Source: Ignavibacterium sp.
GTDB taxonomy: Bacteria > Bacteroidota > Ignavibacteria > Ignavibacteriales > Ignavibacteriaceae
Length of the DNA stretch: 64,000 bases
Reading direction: 5' to 3'
Assembly (NCBI RefSeq): GCF_025998815.1
Contig: NZ_AP026678.1
Location: 1,798,001 to 1,862,000, forward strand
Shown: piece after piece, positions 9,089 through 18,934 of the stretch
Numbering within the stretch: position 1 is the stretch's first letter
Layout: each line of letters starts with the position of its first letter
Program-made: the position numbers and the translations under genes
Notes under the pieces: model-generated
Databases searched by the model: none
The model's input: the letters and a program-made list of their open reading frames with translations, nothing else
What the model was told of the DNA's origin: nothing

Positions 9089-9412
9089 ATGTATTGGCTA
9101 ATTCTTGTCGTAGCCGGATTGTTTGAAGTTGCCTGGGCAATCGGGTTAAAATACACAGATGGTTTCAGCAAGTTAGTTCCAAGTATTTTCACAATTGTCT
9201 CAATGATAATAAGTATGGGACTTCTTGCCTATGCAGTAAAACATATTCCGGTAGGCACTGCTTATGCTGTCTGGACGGGCATTGGAGCAGTTGGTACAGC
9301 AATACTTGGAATTATTCTTTTCAATGAATCGAAAGAATTTATAAGACTATTTTTTATTTTTTTAATTGTTGTTGGTATAGTAGGATTAAAAATATTCTCT
9401 GGTAGTGAATGA
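9089..9412 (+). CDS. Small multidrug resistance family exporter, SugE/Gdx-like
   Basis: This is a 107-aa, four-helix membrane protein of the SMR family. The conserved TM1 glutamate is in [18 protein letters not shown] and the TM3 motif is [16 protein letters not shown]. This pattern fits the Gdx/SugE branch, which exports guanidinium in exchange for protons, better than the multidrug EmrE branch. That is family-level inference. The ATG begins one base after the preceding stop. Its stop abuts the stop of the convergent DUF2459 gene, leaving no room for a terminator. Confidence 0.85.
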   Translation: MYWLILVVAGLFEVAWAIGLKYTDGFSKLVPSIFTIVSMIISMGLLAYAVKHIPVGTAYAVWTGIGAVGTAILGIILFNESKEFIRLFFIFLIVVGIVGLKIFSGSE

Positions 9413-10057
9413 TTATTCTTTAACTTTAATTACTTCACCAATTTTAGCTAACTCATTGAAAAGTTGCTCTGTAAGAATAATGTCCGTTTTAATTTTTAAT
9501 CCGGCTTTATTCATACATCTTGCTAACCACGTATTGCAGGTATTAAACAAATGATATTTCCCTTTTGCCGCATAAAAAATTATTTGTCCGCCAGCTTTCG
9601 AACTTAAAATTTTTTCTCCGGAATCATCTCTGTCAAAAGTATCATCAATGAACTTTAAAATTTCCTTAAACTGTTCATCAGTTACGATCATCTTAACTAC
9701 TATTTCGGATAAATCAAAATAAAGTTCTTTGGGAATAGATATTCCTTCAACTCTTAATGTACTTGAAGTTGGATATAAAAGTGCTTTGAAAGCAAGCTCC
9801 CAATCAAAATCCGGATACTGATAAAATTCTTCGTCACCCCAACCAATATCAATCAAATTATAATTTCTGAAATTTTTAACAACCGGGAAAATGTTTGAGT
9901 CAATATCGGAAGTTCTAAAAACTATTGCCGTATGCCATCGCTGCTTAATGAAATAAATTTCATATCCTACTTCATCACCAGCTATCACATTAATCTGAAG
10001 TGCGGGCGAAGTATTCAGAAAGAAGAAAATTACAGGAAATATTACTAAGTTGTGCAT
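9413..10057 (-). CDS. DUF2459 (TIGR02117-like) exported protein
   Basis: The family features are visible in order: QRWHTAIVF, IDIGWGDEEFYQYPDFDW, FNTCNTWLARCMNKAGL. These match DUF2459, which has conserved His, Asp/Glu and Cys residues but no proven function. A hydrophobic N-terminus suggests export. The longest frame uses TTG at 10063; I prefer ATG 10057 (214 aa). The start is only 37 bases from the divergent isoaspartyl peptidase start, so the two promoters must overlap the opposite genes. Confidence 0.8.
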   Translation of the reverse strand: MHNLVIFPVIFFFLNTSPALQINVIAGDEVGYEIYFIKQRWHTAIVFRTSDIDSNIFPVVKNFRNYNLIDIGWGDEEFYQYPDFDWELAFKALLYPTSSTLRVEGISIPKELYFDLSEIVVKMIVTDEQFKEILKFIDDTFDRDDSGEKILSSKAGGQIIFYAAKGKYHLFNTCNTWLARCMNKAGLKIKTDIILTEQLFNELAKIGEVIKVKE

Positions 10058-10094
10058 GTTCAATTTATCTTATTTGTCAGCAGATGGAGCAGCT

Positions 10095-11069
10095 ATGATA
10101 AAAAATATTCTCACATCAATATTAATTCTTTCTTCAATTTATTTCACTGTAAATCAGTCATTTGTATTTGCTCAAACCAATTCCGGAAAATATACAATTG
10201 TTATTCACGGTGGTGCTGGTGGATTTCCGGAAAATGCGCCCGATTCAATAAAACAAGCATATCTTAATTCTCTCGCAGAAGCTTTATCAATTGGGAAAAA
10301 TATTTTGGAAAATGGAGGAAGTTCTCTTGATGCAGTTGAAAAAGTAATAAACTATCTTGAAGATAATCCTTTGTTTAACGCTGGACGAGGTGGAGTCTTC
10401 ACATCTGAAGGAAAGCACGAACTCGATGCTTCAATAATGTTTGGGAAAGACCTTTCAACCGGTGCCGTTGCAGGAGTAACAATAATAAAAAATCCAATTT
10501 CATTAGCAAGATTGGTTATGGAAAAAACAGAACATGTTTTATTCGCAGGAAAAGGTGCTGATGAACTCGGATTAAAACTTGGTGTTCCTGTCGTTCACAA
10601 TACTTACTTCCACACAGAAGAGCAATATCAGAACTGGTTAAAGTCAAGAATGCCAAAGCAACCTGGCGAAACAGTTGGCTGTGTTGCAATTGATAAATTC
10701 GGGAATATTACCGCAGGCACTTCAACCGGTGGAAGACAAAACAAAATGCCCGGCAGAGTTGGTGACTCTCCTTTAATCAATGCCGGTACTTATGCTGATA
10801 ACCGAACCTGTGGTGTTTCGGCAACAGGCATTGGTGAATTATTCATTAGAAATACAGTTGCTTACAGAGTCTCTGTTTTGATGGAATTAAAAGGTTATAC
10901 ACTTAAACAAGCTTGCGAAGAAGTAATGTATAAAGTCCTGCCTGAAGGTGCTGGTGGAATTATTGCAGTTGATAAACAAGGTAACTTCGAGATGGTTTTC
11001 ACAACACCGGCAATGTTCAGAGCAGTTGCAAATTCTGAAGGATTATTTCAAACAGCAATATGGAAATAA
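10095..11069 (+). CDS. Isoaspartyl peptidase / L-asparaginase (Ntn hydrolase), exported
   Basis: This family self-cleaves before a threonine that becomes the N-terminal nucleophile and hydrolyses beta-aspartyl dipeptides or asparagine. It has a signal peptide (MIKNILTSILILSSIYFTVN), the N-terminal motif VIHGGAGG, LFNAGRGGVFTSEGKHELDA, the cleavage region PGETVGCVA (nucleophile Thr193) and GRVGDSPLINAGTYADN. The residue before the nucleophile is Glu, not the usual Gly; human aspartylglucosaminidase has Asp there. ATG 10095 is chosen over an upstream frame start at 10050 because it follows GGAG and begins the signal peptide. Likely periplasmic peptide or amino-acid scavenging. Confidence 0.9.
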   Translation: MIKNILTSILILSSIYFTVNQSFVFAQTNSGKYTIVIHGGAGGFPENAPDSIKQAYLNSLAEALSIGKNILENGGSSLDAVEKVINYLEDNPLFNAGRGGVFTSEGKHELDASIMFGKDLSTGAVAGVTIIKNPISLARLVMEKTEHVLFAGKGADELGLKLGVPVVHNTYFHTEEQYQNWLKSRMPKQPGETVGCVAIDKFGNITAGTSTGGRQNKMPGRVGDSPLINAGTYADNRTCGVSATGIGELFIRNTVAYRVSVLMELKGYTLKQACEEVMYKVLPEGAGGIIAVDKQGNFEMVFTTPAMFRAVANSEGLFQTAIWK

Positions 11070-11081
11070 ACAGGAGGAGTT

Positions 11082-11591
11082 ATGCGTCCGGCAAAAACAG
11101 ATTACGCCGAATATTATCAGCGGTACATTGATTTAATAGAAGGTGAAGATATTATAAACATTCTTTCATCTTTAAATAAAGAGACTTCTGATGTTCTTAA
11201 TTCATTTCCGCAGAGCAAAGGCAACTTTGCTTATGCTCCGGGTAAATGGAGTGTTAAAGAAGTTGTTGGTCATATGATGGATACGGACAGGATTTTTGCA
11301 TACAGAGCTTTAGCAATTGCGCGAGGAGAAAAACAACCACTTCCTTCTTTTGATCAGGATGAATATGTAAAAAACGGAAAATTCAACTTACGGGAATTAT
11401 CTGATCTGACTTATGAATACAGACTTCTCAGAGAATCAAACATTTTATTATTCAAAGGATTTGATCAATCAGTTTATTCTAACAGAGGTGTTGCTGCAGG
11501 AAACGAGGTTACTGTATTAGCTTTGATGTGGATGATTGCCGGACATCAGAAACATCATCTTAATATTTTGAGAGAGAAGTATTTGAAATAA
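11082..11591 (+). CDS. DinB-superfamily putative metal-dependent protein
   Basis: The 169-aa protein fits the DinB four-helix bundle: APGKWSVKEVVGHMMDTDRIF near residues 52-72 and AGHQKHHLNILREKYL at the C-terminus. The likely metal ligands are His64, His155 and His159. Family members include bacillithiol-dependent enzymes and many uncharacterised hydrolase-like proteins, so activity is unknown. AGGAGG 7 bases upstream supports the start. It follows the isoaspartyl peptidase gene by 12 bases and converges on waaA with a 6-base gap. Confidence 0.85.
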   Translation: MRPAKTDYAEYYQRYIDLIEGEDIINILSSLNKETSDVLNSFPQSKGNFAYAPGKWSVKEVVGHMMDTDRIFAYRALAIARGEKQPLPSFDQDEYVKNGKFNLRELSDLTYEYRLLRESNILLFKGFDQSVYSNRGVAAGNEVTVLALMWMIAGHQKHHLNILREKYLK

Positions 11592-11597
11592 TTATTC

Positions 11598-12878
11598 TCA
11601 AAGAAACGAATAAATTTCTTTTAATATTTTTTCTGTGGCTCCGAGGTTTTCTTTCACAAAGGAAATTGAAATCTGCCCTTTGTGTTTTCTCAATTCTTCA
11701 TTTATGAATAATGTCCTCAGAACTTTATAAGCTTGCCGTTTATTTCTGATAATGATTCCACCTCCAAGTTCAGCAAGCTTTTTTGCTTCCTGAGAATTAT
11801 CGATTTTAGGACCAAACATCACGGGAATACCATAAACAGCTGCTTCCAACACATTGTGAACATTTTGCTTAAAGCTTCCTCCGACAAATGCTACATCAGC
11901 ATAAGTGTAAAGCGTAAGAAGAATTCCTATTGAGTCAATGATTATTATTCTTTCATCAGTATAGTTATTAAGGTGTGAAAATCTGATTGTCTTAATTTTT
12001 CCGGAAAATTCATTTTCAATTTTTTCGAGGTGTAAAACTGTTGGCTCGTGTGGTGCAACAATCATCATTGCTTTTGAATCAAACCTGAATAGTTTTTCAA
12101 ATGCGGGAAATATTACTTCTTCATCCTGTTCCCAGGTACTTCCGGCAACAAATATTTTTTTATCCTTAAGTATTTCATCTTTAATCAGATTTCTTTCCTT
12201 TGCTTGCAAACTTCTCTGATAAACTCTGTCAAATCTTGTATCACCAACAGCTTTAACTTTATCTTCACTTAATCCAAAATCTAAAAATCCGTTAGCATCT
12301 TCTTCAGAAACAGTAAGAATTTTTGTAAAGAATGTAAAAAGCATTTTATGGAATGATTTTATGAAAGGGTATTTTCTTGGTGAACTTCCTCTCATTGTAG
12401 CATCAACAAGAAATACAGGTACGGAATGATCATTCAAAGCTTTAATAATATTTGGCCAGATATCATATCGCATTATTACTGCGACAGTTGGATTTACAAT
12501 TTTTATAAATCGCTCTGCATTCGATTTTGTGTCAAATGGAATGTAAGAAATCAGATCTGCGTGTGGATATTTTCGTGAGTTCTCATAGCCAGATGGTGAA
12601 AAGAAAGTAATCAACACATTTACATTTTTTTCTTTCTTTAATTTTTCAATTATAGGTTTTGCCTGTTCAAACTCACCCAACGAAGATGAATGAAACCATA
12701 CAAGCTTCCTGGATTTATCAATAGCAGCAGCATCCAGAATAAGTTGTTCATAAACCCGCTTTCTTCCTTTTATTCCTCTTCTGATTTTGGAATTAAATAT
12801 TCCGGCAAAACGAAGAATCAAATAAAGAGATGGGACGACAAAAATATTATAAAATAGAAACCAAAATGTTTTAATCAT
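11598..12878 (-). CDS. waaA: 3-deoxy-D-manno-octulosonic acid (Kdo) transferase
   Basis: WaaA/KdtA adds Kdo from CMP-Kdo to lipid A precursors at the inner membrane. A hydrophobic N-terminal anchor precedes the family block WFHSSSLGEFEQAKPIIEKL (Glu of GEFE is the expected catalytic base), TFFSPSGYENSRKY and NPTVAVIMRYDIWPNII. The C-terminal half has the GT-B donor site (VAGSTWEQDEEVIFPAF, DVAFVGGSFKQNVHNVLEAA). Length 426 aa is normal. Its ATG overlaps the end of the upstream GT9 gene by 8 bases, so the two are one LPS-core operon. Confidence 0.93.
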   Translation of the reverse strand: MIKTFWFLFYNIFVVPSLYLILRFAGIFNSKIRRGIKGRKRVYEQLILDAAAIDKSRKLVWFHSSSLGEFEQAKPIIEKLKKEKNVNVLITFFSPSGYENSRKYPHADLISYIPFDTKSNAERFIKIVNPTVAVIMRYDIWPNIIKALNDHSVPVFLVDATMRGSSPRKYPFIKSFHKMLFTFFTKILTVSEEDANGFLDFGLSEDKVKAVGDTRFDRVYQRSLQAKERNLIKDEILKDKKIFVAGSTWEQDEEVIFPAFEKLFRFDSKAMMIVAPHEPTVLHLEKIENEFSGKIKTIRFSHLNNYTDERIIIIDSIGILLTLYTYADVAFVGGSFKQNVHNVLEAAVYGIPVMFGPKIDNSQEAKKLAELGGGIIIRNKRQAYKVLRTLFINEELRKHKGQISISFVKENLGATEKILKEIYSFL

Positions 12879-13875
12879 TTTTAAGAAATTTTATTAGCTC
12901 GTTAAATACAAATTCTGGTTTGATTTCTTTCATACAAGCGAAATGCTTTTCCGGACAACTTTCTCTTCCGATATGTGAACACGGTCTGCAACTTAATGAA
13001 TTGTTTTCAAGTATTAAACTTTTACAATTGTAAGGTACAAAACCAAATTCCTTAACTGATGAACCAAAAATTGTTATCAATTTTGTTCCGACAGCAGAAG
13101 CTGTGTGCATTAATCCTGAATCGTTACAAACAATCGCTTTGCATAATTTCATATCTGCAGCAGTCTGAAGTATCTCATCTTCATTGCAAAGATTTATTGC
13201 TTGTGGAATCTCATTCTTTATTTGTTCACAAATATTCTTATCAATTTTACCACCGAATAAAACTACATCAAATTTATTTTGAATGAGAATTTTGCTCAGC
13301 TCAATATAATATTCAAGAGGCCATCTCTTAGTAAAATGACGGGCACCGGGACAAATTCCGATAAGATTTTCTTTTGATTTAATTTCTTCCGAAGGTTCTC
13401 TATCAGTAAATAAATCTAATCCATAATCATCAAGCTCAATTCCATCAATAACAGCTGCATACCTTAAAGGAATTGGTGGAGAATTCCTCAACAAATTAAT
13501 TTTTGTTTTTACAAGTAATGCTTTCTGAAAAGATTTTTTATCGAATTTTACTTTTTCTCCCTTCAGTTTCGAAATTATACCGCGACTTCTGAGATTATTT
13601 TGCAAATCAATTATAAGATCAAATGGTTGTTGACGAAGTTTGTTTATAAGATTAAGATTTTCAAAATCATTTCGGGTGAAAAAATATAGTTGATTGATAT
13701 TCGGGTTCTTTATAAGTAAATCTTTGTATTCCAGACGGAGTAAAAATTCAATATTCAACTGCGGATTAAATTTTTTGAGAGCACGAACAAATGGAGTTGT
13801 AAGAAGAATATCTCCAAGCGAACTTAGGCGTATGATTAAAATTCTCTTAAACTCTTTTATCCGGTTTATATCCAA
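12871..13875 (-). CDS. Glycosyltransferase family 9 (heptosyltransferase-like)
   Basis: GT9 enzymes such as WaaC/WaaF add heptose to the LPS inner core. The N-terminus has RILIIRLSSLGDILLTTPFVRAL (acceptor-site D in LGD). The C-terminal domain has GICPGARHFTKRWPLEYY and CNDSGLMHTASAVGTKLITIFG for ADP-sugar binding. A C-terminal Cys cluster (LSCRPCSHIGRESCPEKHFACM) is typical of Bacteroidota members. Overlap with waaA supports a role in LPS core assembly. The exact sugar is not predictable. Confidence 0.9.
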   Translation of the reverse strand: MDINRIKEFKRILIIRLSSLGDILLTTPFVRALKKFNPQLNIEFLLRLEYKDLLIKNPNINQLYFFTRNDFENLNLINKLRQQPFDLIIDLQNNLRSRGIISKLKGEKVKFDKKSFQKALLVKTKINLLRNSPPIPLRYAAVIDGIELDDYGLDLFTDREPSEEIKSKENLIGICPGARHFTKRWPLEYYIELSKILIQNKFDVVLFGGKIDKNICEQIKNEIPQAINLCNEDEILQTAADMKLCKAIVCNDSGLMHTASAVGTKLITIFGSSVKEFGFVPYNCKSLILENNSLSCRPCSHIGRESCPEKHFACMKEIKPEFVFNELIKFLKND

Positions 13876-13962
13876 AATGTTTTCTCGAATTTTGTCTGCA
13901 AATTTATTGATGATTTCGTCACAACTCCATATTAGTCTGATTAGATTTTATGATAGAAATCA

Positions 13963-13970
13963 TATTTTTG
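13963..13970 (+). promoter_or_regulatory. Possible Bacteroidota-type -7 promoter element
   Basis: TATTTTTG fits the TAnnTTTG -7 consensus of Bacteroidota primary sigma factors and lies 24 bases before the start of the 87-aa gene. The -33 element is not clear, so the call is tentative. Confidence 0.3.
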
Positions 13971-13994
13971 TGGTAAACAATTTAAGGAAATGAT

Positions 13995-14258
13995 ATGACA
14001 ACATTACCACCGCCAAAAGTGAAACAGTTTCCGGATGATTCTCTTGAGAAAAAAGTGTATAACATTATCGAATCGTTTAAGGATAATCTACCGATTATGA
14101 ATGACCGAAATCGTCTTGCATTTTCTCTTTTCAAATATTTGAAAGGTGAAGGCGACGCTCCACTAATGGCAGTTAAAACAAATAAATTAAAAATAGTTGG
14201 TTTAACTGAAGAAGAATTAGCAAAAAGAATTGACGAAGAATTAAAGAAGATTAAATAA
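13995..14258 (+). CDS. Small hypothetical protein, 87 aa
   Basis: This is a soluble, highly charged 87-residue protein beginning MTTLPPPKVKQFPDDSLEKK and ending in a Lys/Glu-rich helix (LTEEELAKRIDEELKKIK). It has no signal peptide or membrane segment. AAGGAAA precedes the ATG, and a strong terminator-like hairpin follows 9 bases after the stop, supporting a real monocistronic gene. I do not recognise the family. Confidence 0.65.
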   Translation: MTTLPPPKVKQFPDDSLEKKVYNIIESFKDNLPIMNDRNRLAFSLFKYLKGEGDAPLMAVKTNKLKIVGLTEEELAKRIDEELKKIK

Positions 14259-14267
14259 AATTTTCAG

Positions 14268-14309
14268 CGGAATTGTCAGACTGAATTTAATATCAATCTG
14301 ACAATTCCG
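14268..14309. terminator. Bidirectional terminator hairpin
   Basis: CGGAATTGTCAGA (14268-14280) and TCTGACAATTCCG (14297-14309) form a perfect 13-bp stem with a 16-base loop. It lies between the convergent 87-aa gene and fbp. T-rich sequence follows on the plus side (ATTTTGTT), and on the minus side the reverse complement continues into AAAATTTT. Confidence 0.8.
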
Positions 14310-14315
14310 ATTTTG

Positions 14316-15326
14316 TTATTCGTTCTCTCTTAAAAATTTTTCAACCATCAGAACATCTTCCTCGCTACCAATAAAAATAGGAACTCTCTGATGAAGCTTT
14401 TCCGGCTGGATTTCTAAAATTCTTTTCTTACCATCTGATGCTCTGCCACCTGCCTGCTCAACAATAAATGCCATTGGATTGCATTCATACATCAATCTGA
14501 GTTTTCCGTTTGGGTTTCTGATATCGGCAGGATACATAAATATTCCACCATACAAAAGATTACGATGAATATCAGCAACCATTGACCCAATATATCTAGA
14601 TGAATAAGGTCTTCCTGTTGATTTATCTTCTTCCTGCAACCACTTAATATATTTCTTTAATCCTGGATGCCAGTAAAGATAATTTCCTTCGTTGATGCTA
14701 TAGATTTTTCCCTTTTTAGGAGTTTTAATGTTCGGATGTGAAAGAATGAATTCACCGAAAGAAGGATCGAGAGTAAAACCGTGGACACCATTTCCCGCGG
14801 TGTAAACAAATATTGTACTTGAACCGTAAATAATATAACCAGCAGCAACTTGTTTAAATCCCGGTTGAAGACAATCTTCCAAAGTTCCCGGCCCGTTTCC
14901 CTCTGAAATTCTTCGGTAAATAGAAAATATAGTCCCGATACTGACATTAACATCAATATTGGATGAACCATCTAGCGGGTCAAACAATAAAACATATTTA
15001 CCAATATAAAACTCAGGAGGAATGTGAATAATATCCTCATCCTCTTCCGAAGCCATTACGCAAAGATGTCCGCCATGATCCATAGCTTTGATGAGCATGT
15101 CGTGAGCATAAACATCAAGCTTTTTTACTTCTTCACCATGAACATTACTACTTCCGGTAAAACCCAGGATATCAACAAGTCCGGCTTTATTAACTTCAAG
15201 AGAGATTACTTTTGCAGCTAAAGATAAATCGTGCAGAAGATCAGAAAGCTCTCCGGTTGCTTCAGGATATTTTCTTTCTTCTTCGTAGATATGACGGGCA
15301 AGTGTATTGAATTTAATTTTTTGCAT
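14316..15326 (-). CDS. fbp: Fructose-1,6-bisphosphatase, class 1
   Basis: FBPase I removes the 1-phosphate from fructose 1,6-bisphosphate in gluconeogenesis. The metal and catalytic motifs are intact: [32 protein letters not shown] and [19 protein letters not shown]. The length of 336 aa is normal. GGGAGAGGAATC before the ATG is a strong RBS. It is last in a minus-strand run with two ABC exporter genes (30-base gap), and a perfect hairpin terminator follows. Confidence 0.95.
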   Translation of the reverse strand: MQKIKFNTLARHIYEEERKYPEATGELSDLLHDLSLAAKVISLEVNKAGLVDILGFTGSSNVHGEEVKKLDVYAHDMLIKAMDHGGHLCVMASEEDEDIIHIPPEFYIGKYVLLFDPLDGSSNIDVNVSIGTIFSIYRRISEGNGPGTLEDCLQPGFKQVAAGYIIYGSSTIFVYTAGNGVHGFTLDPSFGEFILSHPNIKTPKKGKIYSINEGNYLYWHPGLKKYIKWLQEEDKSTGRPYSSRYIGSMVADIHRNLLYGGIFMYPADIRNPNGKLRLMYECNPMAFIVEQAGGRASDGKKRILEIQPEKLHQRVPIFIGSEEDVLMVEKFLRENE

Positions 15327-15355
15327 GATTCCTCTCCCTTTTGTGATGTGTGGTT

Positions 15356-17146
15356 TTATTTGGAACTTACTAATTCCTGGTCTTTATATTGCAACTGATA
15401 AAGTTTGTAATAGATTCCTCTTTTAGCAAGCAATTGCTGATGAGTTCCGATTTCTTTTAATTCACCTTTGTGAAGAACAATTATTTTATCAGCGTTCTGA
15501 ATAGTTGAAAGACGATGGGCAATTACAACTGCTGTTCTGCCTTTCAACAAATTTTCAATTGCCTGCTGAATAAGTTTCTCGGTATCTGTATCAACACTTG
15601 AAGTTGCCTCATCCAAAATTAATATTTTCGGATCATAAGCTAAAGCTCTTGCAAATGATATTAACTGCTTTTGCCCGACACTTAAGGTTGCACCTCTTTC
15701 TTTAACTTCTTCATCATATTTGCTTGTAAGATTTTCTATGAATTTATCAGCACCAACAAGTTTTGCTGCCTGAACAACTTTTTCAAAACTGATTTCAGGA
15801 TTATCCATTGTAATGTTCGATTTAATTGTACCTGAAAACAGATAAACATCCTGAAGAACAATTGAAATATGTTTTCTTAATTCTCTTTTGTCTACAAGTC
15901 TGATATCAATTCCGTCAAGTAAAATTTGTCCTTTCTGAATATCATAAAATCTTGTTAGAAGATTAATTATTGTTGACTTGCCTGCACCGGTATGACCGAC
16001 AATTGCAACTGTTTCACCAGCACGAATATCAAAACTGATATCCTTCAAAACAAAATTTTCATCTTCATAGGCAAACCAAACATTTTTGAAACTGATATCT
16101 CCTTTTACATTTTTAAGCTCTACTGGATTATCCGGATTCTGAACAAATGTTTGATTATCGAGTAGTTTAAAAATTCTCTCCGAAGAAGCCATTGAAGTTT
16201 GAAGTATGTTATATTTTTCAGAAAGGTCTCTGATTGGTCTGAAAAACATTTCTGTGTATTGTATAAAAGCGAATAAAACACCAATTGTCATTTGTTGTTG
16301 AATTATTTCTCCTCCACCATACCAGATTATCAAAGCAATTGCTGCTGAACTTATTAACTCAACACTTGGATAAAATATTGCGTAATAAAATATCGAACGA
16401 ATATTTGCATCCCGGTGATCAGCATTAATTGACGAGAACTTATTGAATTCTTCTTTTTCCTTTCTGAAAATCTGAACTACATTCATTCCTGTTACATGTT
16501 CCTGCATATAAGAGTTTAACCTTGCGAGATGAAATCTTACATCGCGGTAAGTCTCTCTTACTTTTTTACGAAACAGAAAAGTTCCATAAATCAAAACAGG
16601 CAGAACAGACAATGTTACAAGAGATAGATTAACATCCATAAAAAACATAAATGCGAGAATCCAGATGATGATAAACACATCACTGAACACCATCACAATT
16701 CCACTTGAGAAAAGTTCTCCGAGTGATTCAACATCATTAGTTGTTCTTGTAACAATTCTTCCAATCGGAGTTTTATCAAAAAACTTTAAAGCCAATTTCT
16801 GAACATGACTAAATAGCTGAACCCGCAAATCATAAAGTGTTTTCTGCCCGAGATACTGTGTGTAATATGTCAGAAAGTATTGTATTGCTGCCTGAAGCAT
16901 TAAGGAAGCGAAGAGAACAATACTGATTAAAAGTAAACCATTGTAATTTGAGTTAACAATATAATTGTCAATTGCAACCTTTGTGAGATAAGGTCTTAGC
17001 GGTCCTAAAGCAGCAACAAAAATATTAAGTAGAATTGCAAAGAAAACATACTTCTTATAAGGTTTAACATAAGTAAGTAATCTTTTCATCAGCCGGGCAT
17101 CGTATGCCTTACCAAGTATTTCGTCGTCGTGTCTGTTATCTGCCAT
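15356..17146 (-). CDS. ABC exporter half-transporter, canonical catalytic Glu
   Basis: The protein has six N-terminal membrane helices followed by an NBD: Walker [11 protein letters not shown], signature [15 protein letters not shown], Walker [13 protein letters not shown] (catalytic Glu present) and switch IAHRLST. The signature deviates from LSGGQ. Together with the adjacent half-transporter, whose Walker B Glu is Asp but whose signature is canonical, this is the pattern of heterodimeric type IV exporters such as BmrCD or TM287/288. One ATP site is then catalytic and one degenerate. Substrates could be lipids, drugs or peptides. The genes are 24 bases apart. Confidence 0.9.
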   Translation of the reverse strand: MADNRHDDEILGKAYDARLMKRLLTYVKPYKKYVFFAILLNIFVAALGPLRPYLTKVAIDNYIVNSNYNGLLLISIVLFASLMLQAAIQYFLTYYTQYLGQKTLYDLRVQLFSHVQKLALKFFDKTPIGRIVTRTTNDVESLGELFSSGIVMVFSDVFIIIWILAFMFFMDVNLSLVTLSVLPVLIYGTFLFRKKVRETYRDVRFHLARLNSYMQEHVTGMNVVQIFRKEKEEFNKFSSINADHRDANIRSIFYYAIFYPSVELISSAAIALIIWYGGGEIIQQQMTIGVLFAFIQYTEMFFRPIRDLSEKYNILQTSMASSERIFKLLDNQTFVQNPDNPVELKNVKGDISFKNVWFAYEDENFVLKDISFDIRAGETVAIVGHTGAGKSTIINLLTRFYDIQKGQILLDGIDIRLVDKRELRKHISIVLQDVYLFSGTIKSNITMDNPEISFEKVVQAAKLVGADKFIENLTSKYDEEVKERGATLSVGQKQLISFARALAYDPKILILDEATSSVDTDTEKLIQQAIENLLKGRTAVVIAHRLSTIQNADKIIVLHKGELKEIGTHQQLLAKRGIYYKLYQLQYKDQELVSSK

Positions 17147-17170
17147 TACTTTGTATACAATTTTTAGTTA

Positions 17171-18919
17171 TCAATTTAATTCCTCGAGTTCCTTTTCAAG
17201 CAGTTGTTTGAAATGCAAATCTGCATAGAGTCCACCGAGAGCAACAAGTTCATCGTGAGTTCCTTGCTCAGCAATTTTACCTTCATGGAGAACAATTATA
17301 TTATCAGCATCTTTCACTGTAGATATTCGATGACTAATGATAATGCTTGTTCTGTTTTTCAAGTATTGTCTGAGGTTTTTAAGAATTTCTTCTTCAGTGT
17401 TAGTATCAACTGCTGAGAATGAATCATCAAGAATTAAAATTTTAGGTTCAATAGCTAAAGCTCTTGCGAGACAAGCTCTTTGTTTCTGTCCACCCGAAAA
17501 AGTAATTCCTCGTTCGCCAACAATGGTTTCATAACCTTGAGGAAAAGTTTCAACATCTTTATCGAACTGAGCAATCCTGGAAACTTCAATAATTTTTTCT
17601 TTACTGATTTCTCTTAAACCATAACCAATATTGTTTGTGATAGTATCAGAGAATAAAAATGACTCCTGAGGAACAAGTCCAATGTTTTTACGCAAAACAT
17701 CAAGAGGAATTTTTCTTACATCAACTCCATCAATCAATAATTCTCCTTCAGTCGTATCATAAAGTCGCGGAATTAAATTTATCAAAGTTGTTTTGCCGGA
17801 GCCAGTGTGTCCGATTATCGCCAAAGTTGAACCAACCGGAATTTTCAGATTGATGTTTGTTAAAACATTTGGCAAAACTTCCGAATATCTGAATGACACA
17901 TTTCTGAATTCAATTTCACCTTTGATTTCTTTAATTGAATAATCGGTTTGCTCAGTATCATCAATCTCATAAGGTTCAGCAAAAATTTTATTAAGTCTTT
18001 TCATACTTGCTTCTGCCTGCTGAACTATATTTGTAACCCAGCCAAAAGCAATTACTGGCCAAATTAAAATTCCGAGATAAACAATAAACGCTGTTATTTC
18101 ACCAAGGTTCATTGTTCCGTTTATAACTTTTAATCCGCCAATCCATATAACAATAATTATTGATATTCCTGTTATGATTAAAAGTATCGGCATTATCCAC
18201 GCTTGAATCCGGACAAGATTCATATTCTTGTTAAGATAATCCTTACTTAAATTTTTCCACTTCTGAATTTCATTTGCTTCCCTGACATAAGATTTGATTA
18301 CTCTTATTCCTGAGAAGTTTTCCTGCGCAACTGTAGTAAGGACAGAAAACGCTTCCTGAATTTTAGTATACTTTTCATGAATCAACTTCATAATTCTGTA
18401 AACACCATAAGACAAAAGCGGTAGTGGAAAAAGAGCAGCGAGAGTCAGTGCCCAATCAAGTGAAAGCATTATTGTAACAACGGTTAACAGTCTAACTCCG
18501 GTATCAATTGAATACATAACAGCTGGTCCGATAAAGTTTCTCACAGCATTAATGTCATTTGTTGCGTGAGACATAATATTTCCGGTTGAGTTATTCTGGA
18601 AATATCTTAATGGAAGTTTTTGAATATGTGACCAGAAATCATTCCTAAGATCAAATTCAATCTCACGGGAAACTACAATTATTGTTTGCCGGATAAGAAA
18701 TCTGAAAATTCCCGCAAAAAGAGAAGACAAAACAATTAAGGTTGCATAAAATAAAAGTGTATGTGTTGTGGTATTATTTTGAAGTTGATTGATTGCATCT
18801 TTCATTAAGATGGGAACATAGACCGTTCCGGCATTTGAAAAGAGTATAAAGATAAAACCAAGAAAAAGCTTTTTCTTATATCGAATAAAATATTTTTTTA
18901 ATTTGCGGAGATTTTTCAT
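17171..18919 (-). CDS. ABC exporter half-transporter, degenerate Walker B partner
   Basis: This 582-aa TMD-NBD protein has Walker A IGHTGSGKTTLINLI, canonical signature FSGGQKQRACLARAL, Walker B ILILDDSFSAVD and switch SHRIST. The catalytic Glu after Walker B is Asp, so its own Walker site should be weakly hydrolytic. Its intact signature completes the active site with the partner encoded 24 bases downstream. The pair would form an asymmetric heterodimer in the inner membrane. It follows the toxin gene by 15 bases. Confidence 0.9.
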   Translation of the reverse strand: MKNLRKLKKYFIRYKKKLFLGFIFILFSNAGTVYVPILMKDAINQLQNNTTTHTLLFYATLIVLSSLFAGIFRFLIRQTIIVVSREIEFDLRNDFWSHIQKLPLRYFQNNSTGNIMSHATNDINAVRNFIGPAVMYSIDTGVRLLTVVTIMLSLDWALTLAALFPLPLLSYGVYRIMKLIHEKYTKIQEAFSVLTTVAQENFSGIRVIKSYVREANEIQKWKNLSKDYLNKNMNLVRIQAWIMPILLIITGISIIIVIWIGGLKVINGTMNLGEITAFIVYLGILIWPVIAFGWVTNIVQQAEASMKRLNKIFAEPYEIDDTEQTDYSIKEIKGEIEFRNVSFRYSEVLPNVLTNINLKIPVGSTLAIIGHTGSGKTTLINLIPRLYDTTEGELLIDGVDVRKIPLDVLRKNIGLVPQESFLFSDTITNNIGYGLREISKEKIIEVSRIAQFDKDVETFPQGYETIVGERGITFSGGQKQRACLARALAIEPKILILDDSFSAVDTNTEEEILKNLRQYLKNRTSIIISHRISTVKDADNIIVLHEGKIAEQGTHDELVALGGLYADLHFKQLLEKELEELN

Positions 18920-18934
18920 TTGATGATAATAGTA

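Noticed and set aside
13694-13993. 99-codon plus-strand frame
   Set aside because: It is antisense to the 5' end of the well-supported GT9 gene, and its translation is low-complexity and basic.
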